The notes under the pieces are model-generated. The model was given only the letters and a program-made list of their open reading frames with translations, made no database searches and had not been told where the DNA came from. The position numbers were made by a program, and so were the translations under genes. Below, in pieces: positions 1-5,018 of a DNA stretch of 5,018 bases. The first letter of the stretch is position 1; each line of letters begins with the position of its first letter. The DNA is taken from positions 1-5,018 of the forward strand of contig CAMZKQ010000205.1 of the NCBI GenBank assembly GCA_947311265.1. The letters run 5' to 3'. Source of the stretch: an uncultured Chlorobiota bacterium. Lineage in GTDB: Bacteria > Bacteroidota > Bacteroidia > Bacteroidales > JAADGE01.

Positions 1-237
1 ATGCAAAAAATAGTGCAATATGGGTGCAATTTAAAACCAGTGTTCATGAAATTCTGGGACATGTTTCCCTAAAAAAAAAACTAGATAAATAAAATAAAAA
101 AAGCTGAAATCAGAATATTGCAATTAAGTTCCGTTGCAGTTCAGTGATTAGATAGTTTAGGGTCATGCTCCTATGCACACGAAAGCAATTCGAAATGTGG
201 TTAATTGGATCTTCTTTGGAGTCAATATCTAAATATT

Positions 238-275
238 TTTCGGGAGGGATTTTTTTCTCTTCCGGAACATTTTTC
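238..275 (+). terminator. Possible intrinsic terminator of an upstream transcript
   Basis: In plus-strand RNA, 238-249 (TTTCGGGAGGGA) can pair with 256-267 (TCTCTTCCGGAA) as a 12-pair stem with three G-U pairs. The loop is six T residues, and a T-run follows at 270-274 after two bases. The G-U pairs become A-C mismatches on the other strand, so any function would be on the plus strand. A plus-strand transcript entering from the left could end here. The weak point is that a protein-like reading frame crosses the hairpin, so it could be fortuitous. Confidence 0.33.
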
Positions 276-403
276 AAAAAAAGTTTTTCAAAATGAATTT
301 GATTTTAGTGATATTTCAATATCTAAAGTTTTGTAATTTCTCTTCTGCACAAGTTATTTTTATGAATGAGTATGATATTATTATGAAAATAAAGAAAAAT
401 AAA

Positions 404-429
404 TCTCGCTTCGAACGAAACTCTCGCTT
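404..429 (+). promoter_or_regulatory. Direct-repeat pair TCTCGCTT, candidate operator of the porP-araC operon
   Basis: The octamer TCTCGCTT occurs at 404-411 and again at 422-429, 18 bp start to start, so the copies lie on roughly the same face of the helix. The second copy ends 26 bp before the TAACTTTG box and so lies beside the expected -33 region. AraC-family proteins commonly bind direct half-sites about two helical turns apart next to the -35 region, and an AraC-type regulator is the second gene of this operon. Autoregulation is therefore a reasonable inference. No binding motif is known for this particular protein. Confidence 0.3.
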
Positions 430-455
430 AGGTTTTTAAATAGCTATCTTTTTCT

Positions 456-463
456 TAACTTTG
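456..463 (+). promoter_or_regulatory. Bacteroidota-type -7 box for the porP-araC operon
   Basis: TAACTTTG is an exact match to the TAnnTTTG -7 consensus of Bacteroidota housekeeping promoters. Transcription would start near 470, about 33 nt before the TTG start at 503. No TTG or TTTG -33 element is visible at the usual distance (the region reads TTAGGTTTTT), so the promoter may depend on an activator. The octamer direct repeats just upstream fit that idea. Confidence 0.6.
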
Positions 464-502
464 CATACTGTGCCTCTTGCATAAACTCTTTAAATTGATA
501 TT

Positions 503-1453
503 TTGAAAATTATAGTTTCTCTTCTTATTTTTTCTATTGGATTTTCATTATCAATGAAAGCTCAGGAGTTACCTGTGTTTAGCCAATATTTGAATAGCAA
601 ATACTATTTATCTCCCGCCGCCGTAGGCATTGAGCCTTGCTCAAATTTCATGGTATCGCACCGCCAACAATGGACGGGCATGCAAGATGCACCACATACG
701 CAGGGCATTTCGGGCTTTACTAGGCTAGATGTTTTACAAACTGCAACTGGTTTTACGGGGCTTGGTTTTTTGCTCCACAACGATAATAATGGGCCCAATA
801 ATATCAAGCGAATACAGCTAGAAACGGCTTATCATTTTACAGTTTGGAAAGATAAAATCAAAAACAAAGAAGTTAAAATGTCGATGGGTCTTGCTGCTTC
901 GGGTTTCCAATATAAACTAAATGAAGCCGGCTTAACTTTTATAGACCAAGGCGACCCGCTCCTAAATGGCAGCATTCAAAAAACAAATATGCTTAACTTT
1001 GATGCTGGCATAATGCTTTATAACGAAAATTTTACAGCCTCATTTACCGCCACACAAATAAAGGCTTCCGATATTGAAATGTATAACAACGAAGCAATGC
1101 TTCGCTATTTTTTCTACTACCTTTCCTATATCGATAGAAATGAAAAAGGGCTAGGTTTTCAGCCTTCGGTAATGCTAAAAACCTCGGACAAAACTCGGCA
1201 ACTCGACCTTAGTGCAATAATGTATATCAACCACCTTTTTTCTTTTGGGGCATCTTACCGGAGAAATATTGACCCTAATAATGCACAACATCTTGCAGTA
1301 ATGCTACTTTTAGGTTTTGATTTTGGTGAATATAATATCAAGTATTCTTATGATTATGGGCTTTCGGGTATCAACCAATACAACTACGGTTCGCACGAAA
1401 TTTTGCTTGGCTACCGAATTTGTAAAAAAGGAGTAATGCCCAAATATTGGTAA
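503..1453 (+). CDS. PorP/SprF-family type IX secretion-associated outer-membrane protein
   Basis: The protein has 316 residues, a usual length for the PorP/SprF family. These are predicted outer-membrane beta-barrel proteins. Members act with the type IX secretion system in secreting or anchoring cell-surface proteins; SprF of Flavobacterium is needed for delivery of the gliding adhesin SprB. Residues 1-21 form a signal peptide with a hydrophobic core and likely cleavage after SMKAQ. The mature N-terminus has the family signature PVFSQYLNSKYYLSPAAVG (24-42), followed by RQQWTGMQDAPHT (54-66), a HNDNNGP turn (92-98), and a C-terminal YSYDYGLSGINQY plus GSHEILLGYR (281-306). The start is TTG. 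An in-frame TAA lies at 491-493, and the first in-frame ATG (554) is inside the signal peptide, so TTG at 503 is the best start. The gene is followed after 15 bp by an araC-type gene and is probably cotranscribed with it. Family members often lie next to a large adhesin gene; none is visible here. The family call is firm, the exact partner unknown. Confidence 0.88.
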   Translation: MKIIVSLLIFSIGFSLSMKAQELPVFSQYLNSKYYLSPAAVGIEPCSNFMVSHRQQWTGMQDAPHTQGISGFTRLDVLQTATGFTGLGFLLHNDNNGPNNIKRIQLETAYHFTVWKDKIKNKEVKMSMGLAASGFQYKLNEAGLTFIDQGDPLLNGSIQKTNMLNFDAGIMLYNENFTASFTATQIKASDIEMYNNEAMLRYFFYYLSYIDRNEKGLGFQPSVMLKTSDKTRQLDLSAIMYINHLFSFGASYRRNIDPNNAQHLAVMLLLGFDFGEYNIKYSYDYGLSGINQYNYGSHEILLGYRICKKGVMPKYW

Positions 1454-1468
1454 CTCTAAGCATAAAAA

Positions 1469-2302
1469 ATGGAAATACAAAATATCCCAGAAATATATAT
1501 AAAATCTGAGAATAAAACACCCGATTTATTTGTATATGACTTTAAAATGACCGATGAAGTAGTAAAAAGCAAAGTAAACCTAGGTTTGCACATGTTTAGC
1601 TTCTTGCAAACGGGCAAAAAGAAAGTACATTTTGCAGGCACATCAATTGCGGTTAGCAAAGCACAATCTATCCTTATAAAAAAAGGTAACTGCCTCTGGA
1701 CTGAACTACTTGATAAAGCGTCCACTTATTATTGTAAATTATTATTTTTCTCGGAAAAGCGGTTACAAAATTTCCTTAAAAAATACGGTAAAAATAACTT
1801 GGCGACAAAAAAAGGAATGTCTTTTTTTGTCATCCAAAACGATAACTACATCCTCTCGTACCTCAACTCACTATCTTCTGTAAATTCTACCGAGCCTGCA
1901 TTTCTAGACCATTTTTTATCAGTAAAGTTTGAAGAGTTAATGCTCTATCTTATCAATAAATATGGCGATAATTTTGAACTCTATTTGCACTCCCTTATTT
2001 CAAAAAAACAGTCTTCATTCAATAACATAATTGAAAATAGTATCTACACCAACTTAAAATTAGAGGAAATTGCATTTTTATGCAACATGAGCCTCTCTAC
2101 ATTTAAGCGAAAATTTATTAAAGAGTATAAAGTATCGCCAGGGAAGTGGTTTCAAGATAAAAAATTAAATAAGGCAAAAAAAATGCTCGAAAATAAGGAA
2201 GCAAAACCGTCAAACTTATACTATGAGCTAGGTTACAGCAATTTATCTAATTTTAGTATTGCCTACAAAAACAAATTTGGAAAAAGCCCTAGAAATGCCT
2301 AG
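1469..2302 (+). CDS. AraC-family transcriptional regulator
   Basis: The protein has 277 residues, typical for a one-domain-sensor AraC regulator. The C-terminal DNA-binding domain (about 187-277) carries two helix-turn-helix motifs. The first is LKLEEIAFLCNMSLSTFKRK (196-215), followed by the linker phrase VSPGKWFQDKKLNKAKKML (222-240). The second includes YELGYSNLSNFSIAYKNKFG (252-271) and ends at KSP. All of these are hallmark positions of the family. The N-terminal part (about 20-100) looks like the compact cupin-like domain of ExsA-type regulators, with no known ligand residues that I can identify; this sub-assignment is tentative. The ATG at 1469 lies 15 bp after the porP-like stop with an A-rich leader and no obvious promoter of its own, so it is probably the second gene of that operon. 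Likely targets, by position only, are its own operon and the haem-binding-family gene downstream. The protein is notably rich in lysine and asparagine. Confidence 0.9.
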   Translation: MEIQNIPEIYIKSENKTPDLFVYDFKMTDEVVKSKVNLGLHMFSFLQTGKKKVHFAGTSIAVSKAQSILIKKGNCLWTELLDKASTYYCKLLFFSEKRLQNFLKKYGKNNLATKKGMSFFVIQNDNYILSYLNSLSSVNSTEPAFLDHFLSVKFEELMLYLINKYGDNFELYLHSLISKKQSSFNNIIENSIYTNLKLEEIAFLCNMSLSTFKRKFIKEYKVSPGKWFQDKKLNKAKKMLENKEAKPSNLYYELGYSNLSNFSIAYKNKFGKSPRNA

Positions 2303-2367
2303 TTTAAAACTGACCTTTTTTCATAACTTTTTGAACTCTATTTATTTTCAAATTCTTTTATTTTCTC

Positions 2368-2375
2368 TAGCTTTG
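2368..2375 (+). promoter_or_regulatory. Bacteroidota-type -7 box for the haem-binding-family gene
   Basis: TAGCTTTG matches TAnnTTTG exactly and lies 30 bp before the ATG at 2406. Transcription would start near 2382, giving a leader of about 24 nt that is mostly A and T. No clear TTG sits at the usual -33 distance; the nearest (2331-2333) is too far. The box supports 2406 as the translation start, because a start further upstream would lie outside this transcript. Confidence 0.5.
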
Positions 2376-2405
2376 TATTTTAATTTTAACCAAAAAAATA
2401 ACAAA

Positions 2406-2807
2406 ATGAATATTTCATTAGCACAAGCAGAGCAAGTAATTGCCTTGGCACAAAAAAAAGCCAAAGAAATTGATACAAAAATGAACATTGCCGTTGTAGA
2501 TGCAGGTGCAAATTTAGTTGCCTTTGCACGTATGGACGGTGCATGGCTAGGCTCGCTAGACATTTCAATAAAAAAAGCAAAAACGGCACGTTTTTTTGAT
2601 ATGAATACTGGAATTATTGGCGAATTATCGCAACCAGGACAGCCTTTATTTAATATAGAGCACTCAAACAATGGGCTAATTACTTTCCCAGGCGGTGTTT
2701 TAGTAACAAACTCTACCGGCGATATAATTGGAGCTGTTGGCGTAAGCGGAAGCAGCGTTGAAAATGACCATACTGTTGCAGAAGCAGGGGCAGCAGCCAT
2801 ATTATAA
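2406..2807 (+). CDS. GlcG/HbpS-family (haem-degrading/haem-binding domain) small protein
   Basis: From the ATG at 2406 the protein has 133 residues and is a complete single domain of the GlcG/HbpS family. Members include the haem-binding sensor protein HbpS of Streptomyces and GlcG of the glycolate locus; many are of unknown function. Visible family features are an N-terminal helix with LAQAEQVIALAQKKAKE (5-21), the strand MNIAVVDAGANLVAFARMDG (26-45), a helix with SIKKAKTARFF (54-64), FPGGVLV (94-100), and the closing GDIIGAVGVSG (105-115) followed by ENDHTVAEAGAAAI. There is no signal peptide, so it should be cytoplasmic. The frame is open upstream to an ATG at 2259, which would add 49 residues, but that extension overlaps the regulator gene and spans the promoter box, so I reject it. 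Haem binding is inferred from the family only. Its position after an AraC-type gene suggests, but does not show, control by that regulator. Confidence 0.85.
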   Translation: MNISLAQAEQVIALAQKKAKEIDTKMNIAVVDAGANLVAFARMDGAWLGSLDISIKKAKTARFFDMNTGIIGELSQPGQPLFNIEHSNNGLITFPGGVLVTNSTGDIIGAVGVSGSSVENDHTVAEAGAAAIL

Positions 2808-2834
2808 ATTATAAAAATTATTTTCCGATTTTCT

Positions 2835-2867
2835 GGGGCAACTATTTTTAGTTGCCCCCTTTTGTTT
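2835..2867 (+). terminator. Strong intrinsic terminator after the haem-binding-family gene
   Basis: GGGGCAACTA (2835-2844) and TAGTTGCCCC (2849-2858) form a perfect 10-bp stem with a TTTT loop. It is followed by CTTTTGTTT, giving a T-rich tail to 2867. It starts 27 bp after the stop at 2807, an ordinary place for a transcript end. The stem is symmetrical, but the T-tail supports plus-strand action. Confidence 0.9.
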
Positions 2868-2874
2868 AATTTAG
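2867..2874 (+). promoter_or_regulatory. Possible -7 box for the channel gene
   Basis: TAATTTAG differs from TAnnTTTG at one position and lies between the terminator tail and the ATG at 2879. If used, transcription would start at or beside the start codon and the message would be leaderless or nearly so. No well-placed TTG -33 element is seen. The alternative is expression by read-through of the terminator. Confidence 0.22.
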
Positions 2875-2878
2875 CAAA

Positions 2879-3526
2879 ATGAAAGCATATTTAGCAGAGT
2901 TTATAGGCACATTTGCCCTTGTTTTTTTTGGTACAGGGGCTGTTATTGTAGACCAACACACCAATGGTAGCCTCGGTTTGGGCGGAATATCGGCTGCTTT
3001 TGGGCTTATAATCATGGCTATGATTTATGTATTTGCCAATGTTTCTGGCACACATATAAATCCTGCTGTAACCATTGCTTTGGCAATGATAAAAAAAATA
3101 GCCTTAAAAGAGGCTAGCATTTACATTATTGTACAGGTTCTTGGAGCAATAGCAGCTTCTTTTTTGCTCAAATTCCTGTTCCCCAAAAGCCTCACTTTGG
3201 GTATGACTTTGCCCTCTGGCGAAATCCTACAATCGCTTATTATAGAAATTATTGCTACCTTTTTTTTAATGCTAACAATACTTGGCATCACTAGCCAAAA
3301 AGAAAAAACGACAACTGCACTTGCAGGAATTGTTATAGGATTAACCGTTTCAGGATTAATTTTTGTAGCGGGTCCTATTTCTGGCGGTTCATTTAACCCA
3401 GCAAGAAGTATAGGCCCTGCCTTAGCGGTTGGCAACTTCTCTTCGCTTTGGATTTACTTAATTGCCCCTACGGGTGGAGCCATTTTTGCGACTCTACTTT
3501 GGCTATATTTTAACAATCAGGATTAA
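2879..3526 (+). CDS. MIP-family channel, NIP-like aquaporin/aquaglyceroporin
   Basis: This is a 215-residue inner-membrane channel of the major intrinsic protein family, slightly shorter than E. coli AqpZ (231). Six hydrophobic segments lie near 4-24, 34-54, 80-100, 118-137, 145-164 and 188-210. Both pore half-helices carry the NPA signature: SGTHINPAVT (56-65) and SGGSFNPARSIGP (168-180). Aligned by eye to AqpZ without gaps in these regions, the selectivity-filter residues are Phe41, Ile161, Gly170 and Arg176. The AqpZ filter is Phe, His, Thr and Arg, so the water-channel histidine is absent. The run GPISGGSFNPARSIGPA and the following WIYLIAP resemble plant NIP channels. The filter suggests a wider, less water-specific pore that might pass glycerol, urea or other small neutral solutes; the substrate is not known. 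The ATG at 2879 starts right at the first membrane helix. The gene begins 20 bp after the terminator stem and converges on hemN with an 8-bp gap. Confidence 0.93.
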   Translation: MKAYLAEFIGTFALVFFGTGAVIVDQHTNGSLGLGGISAAFGLIIMAMIYVFANVSGTHINPAVTIALAMIKKIALKEASIYIIVQVLGAIAASFLLKFLFPKSLTLGMTLPSGEILQSLIIEIIATFFLMLTILGITSQKEKTTTALAGIVIGLTVSGLIFVAGPISGGSFNPARSIGPALAVGNFSSLWIYLIAPTGGAIFATLLWLYFNNQD

Positions 3527-3527
3527 G

Positions 3528-3557
3528 CTAAAAACTAAACCGTTTTAGAAAATTTTT
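3528..3557. terminator. Weak bidirectional hairpin at the convergent gene ends
   Basis: CTAAA (3535-3539) can pair with TTTAG (3544-3548) around a 4-nt loop, and the stem includes the hemN stop codon. On the minus strand it is followed directly by TTTTT (complement of 3530-3534). On the plus strand a T-run lies at 3553-3557. The stem is short and has only one G-C pair, so termination efficiency would be low. I see no better terminator for either gene. Confidence 0.25.
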
Positions 3558-4914
3558 GCTCGCCCAATTTTAAGGCTGGGTCAAGTTTCATGGCAATATT
3601 TCGCACCACTAACATACCTTTTGGGTGTACCGATATTGTGTTTTCTGTAAGCGAAAGCAAATCATCGTCTATAAATTCTTTGAATTTATTTGGCGCATAC
3701 TCCACAATTCGCTTTATTTCGGCTACTGATTTTCCAAACTGCTCGGCTATTCTACTGAAATCAAGATAATTATTACACATAATTTCGTTGATTACCTGCT
3801 TTCGTATTTTCTCTGTTTCCGAAAGTTGATAGCCACGCTCTACAGCAAAATTATTCTCGTTAATTTGCTTAATATATTCCGCTGTATTTTTAACATTCTG
3901 AATATAAGCACTTTCCGTCTGGCTTATTGATGATGCCCCAAAACCATACACCTGCCCAGTAGTTTCTATAGTACAATAGCCTTGGAAGTTTCGATGTAAT
4001 TTTTTTTCGCCTAGGGCGATTGATATTAAATCGTCTTTCTTTGCATAATGATCCATGCCTATTGAAAGGTAGCCATTTTTATTGAGCAAGTTTAAGGATT
4101 GTATAAACATATCCATTTTCTCTTCTGGTGTAGGTAGCCCAACCTTCTCTAAACGAGATTGATACGCCTTTACCCATGGTACGTGTGCATAGGAAAAAGT
4201 TACAATCCTGTCGGGCTTACAATCAATTGCTTTTTGTACGCTATCTAAAAAACTTTTTGTTGTTTGAAGTGGTAAACCATAAATTAAGTCTAAGTTAATA
4301 CCCGAAAAACCAAGGCTTTTAAACTTTGCAACCATCTGTCTTACAGGCACTTTTGGGTGCTTCCTATTGACTAAATCCAGCACATCGGTATTAAAATCTT
4401 GTATGCCAATACTCACCCTATTAAAGCCAAAACGAGCTAGCTCATCTACCTGATTTAAAGTAAGATAGGCAGGGCTACACTCAATAGCCACTTCTGCTTT
4501 TGGGTGAAATTTAAACCGCTTATGAACCGTTTGCATTATCCTTTCGATATGCTTGTAGGGGATTGAGTTGGGCGTTCCGCCGCCCCAATGTACTTGGGTG
4601 AGCAGCCTATTTTCGGTATCAATTAAATCAGCACCATTATTTATTTCTAAAATTAGTGCATCAACATAACGCTCAATCATAGTTTTGCCTTGTGCAATAA
4701 TTGTGGTGCAACCACAAAAACTGCACTGGTGCGGACAAAACGGAATATGAATGTAAATTGAGATGTTTTTAGGGTTTTCATTGTTCGAAGCAATAAATGC
4801 TTTTTTTAAATCTGCATTGGAAAACTCAGCAGTAAAAGCTGTGGCAGGCGGATAGCTAGTGTATCTGGGGCCGGGTGTATTGTACTTATTTATAAAGTCT
4901 TGTGAAATTGTCAT
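3535..4914 (-). CDS. hemN: Oxygen-independent coproporphyrinogen III oxidase (HemN)
   Basis: This radical-SAM enzyme decarboxylates two propionate side chains of coproporphyrinogen III to give protoporphyrinogen IX without oxygen, a late step of haem synthesis in the cytoplasm. At 459 residues it is close to E. coli HemN (457). PRYTSYP lies at 16-22. YIHIPFC then leads to the iron-sulfur motif CPHQCSFCGC: Cys60, Cys64 and Cys67 bind the cluster, and Cys69 is the extra cysteine typical of true HemN. SAM-binding features are GGGTP (111-115) and Glu145 in AIECSP. Further HemN signatures are FGFNRVSIGIQDFN (162-175), DLIYGLP (209-215), YAHVPW (242-247), IGMDHYAKKDD (285-295) and LHRNFQGY (306-313), followed by the C-terminal HemN domain. 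LHRNFQGY and Cys69 argue against the HemW paralogue. The ATG at 4914 gives the expected N-terminus. The gene faces the channel gene and is probably monocistronic within the window. Confidence 0.96.
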   Translation of the reverse strand: MTISQDFINKYNTPGPRYTSYPPATAFTAEFSNADLKKAFIASNNENPKNISIYIHIPFCPHQCSFCGCTTIIAQGKTMIERYVDALILEINNGADLIDTENRLLTQVHWGGGTPNSIPYKHIERIMQTVHKRFKFHPKAEVAIECSPAYLTLNQVDELARFGFNRVSIGIQDFNTDVLDLVNRKHPKVPVRQMVAKFKSLGFSGINLDLIYGLPLQTTKSFLDSVQKAIDCKPDRIVTFSYAHVPWVKAYQSRLEKVGLPTPEEKMDMFIQSLNLLNKNGYLSIGMDHYAKKDDLISIALGEKKLHRNFQGYCTIETTGQVYGFGASSISQTESAYIQNVKNTAEYIKQINENNFAVERGYQLSETEKIRKQVINEIMCNNYLDFSRIAEQFGKSVAEIKRIVEYAPNKFKEFIDDDLLSLTENTISVHPKGMLVVRNIAMKLDPALKLGEQKFSKTV

Positions 4915-4946
4915 TGAGTTGTTTCTTTTTTTATGAAGTAAGCTCC

Positions 4947-4979
4947 TAAAATTATGTATTTTAATAAAAATACACCCAA
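4947..4979 (-). promoter_or_regulatory. Candidate hemN promoter
   Basis: On the minus strand, TAATTTTA (4954-4947) matches the TAnnTTTG -7 consensus except for its last base. A TTG (4979-4977) lies 22 bp upstream, within the spacing tolerated for Bacteroidota -33 and -7 elements. Transcription would start near 4940, giving a leader of about 25 nt before the ATG at 4914. The AT-rich background makes such matches fairly easy, hence moderate confidence. Confidence 0.42.
4955..4974. promoter_or_regulatory. Palindrome TGTATTTT-N4-AAAATACA in the hemN promoter, candidate operator
   Basis: TGTATTTT (4955-4962) and AAAATACA (4967-4974) are perfect inverted repeats with a 4-nt spacer. They fit exactly between the candidate -33 and -7 elements of hemN. 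The size and symmetry suit a site for a dimeric helix-turn-helix regulator. Its position over the core promoter would suit a repressor best. The sequence is not the classical FNR box (TTGAT-N4-ATCAA), and I cannot name the factor. Arms rich in A and T make chance occurrence possible. Confidence 0.35.
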
Positions 4980-5018
4980 CGTTTTAATTTTTTCTGCTCG
5001 TTGGTAGTTACATTAAAA
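4980..5018. other. Short intergenic end of the window
   Basis: No gene is visible in this 39-bp stretch beyond the hemN promoter. CCAACG (4976-4981) and CGTTGG (4999-5004) form a 6-bp inverted repeat with a 17-nt loop and no T-tail directly after it on either strand, so I assign it no role. Confidence 0.4.

Larger units (their letters stand above)
1..455. other. Upstream region with no recognisable intact gene
   Basis: No open frame here is long enough or familiar enough to call a gene. A plus-strand frame open from the window edge ends at a TAA at 70-72 (23 codons, ending WDMFP) and could be the tail of an upstream gene, but I do not recognise it. Positions 100-336 hold short protein-like stretches in several plus-strand frames. 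The clearest runs from a TTG at 205 to TAA at 334-336 (43 codons, including FSLPEHFSKKVF). A 43-codon ATG frame at 165-296 overlaps it in another register. Stops at 145 and 202 interrupt the frame of the first. This may be a decayed gene, or chance in AT-rich DNA. The exact 12-mer TCAATATCTAAA occurs at 222-233 and 316-327. A hairpin at 238-267 and an 8-bp direct-repeat pair at 404-429 are listed separately. I see no tRNA, CRISPR array or insertion-sequence end. Confidence 0.5.

Overview
The window looks like chromosomal DNA of a Bacteroidota (Bacteroidetes) bacterium. The base composition is AT-rich. The first gene encodes a PorP/SprF-family protein, a family typical of this phylum. The -7 boxes upstream of two genes match the Bacteroidota form TAnnTTTG, and no start codon is preceded by a convincing Shine-Dalgarno sequence. 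I cannot assign a genus.

Layout. Positions 1-455 hold no recognisable intact gene; they contain a hairpin followed by a T-run, a few short protein-like reading frames that may be a gene relic, and a pair of direct repeats just upstream of a promoter box. Next come two plus-strand genes 15 bp apart: a PorP/SprF-like outer-membrane protein with a signal peptide and a TTG start (503-1453), and an AraC-type regulator (1469-2302). A separate promoter then drives a small GlcG/HbpS-type haem-binding-family protein (2406-2807), closed by a strong intrinsic terminator. A MIP-family channel of NIP-like type (2879-3526) starts only 20 bp past the terminator stem. On the minus strand, oxygen-independent coproporphyrinogen III oxidase HemN (4914-3535) converges on the channel gene with an 8-bp gap. 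The hemN promoter region contains a perfect 8+8 bp palindrome between its -33 and -7 elements.

How the genes may work together. The porP-like gene and araC are probably one transcript, so the regulator may control its own operon, the haem-binding-family gene just downstream, or both. HemN makes protoporphyrinogen IX without oxygen, and the small protein belongs to a haem-associated family, so a shared haem theme is possible but rests on adjacency only. The channel is probably an independent unit. I found no strong evidence of a new defence or mobile system. The points most worth checking are the orphan porP-araC pair with its direct repeats, the hemN promoter palindrome and the atypical selectivity filter of the channel.
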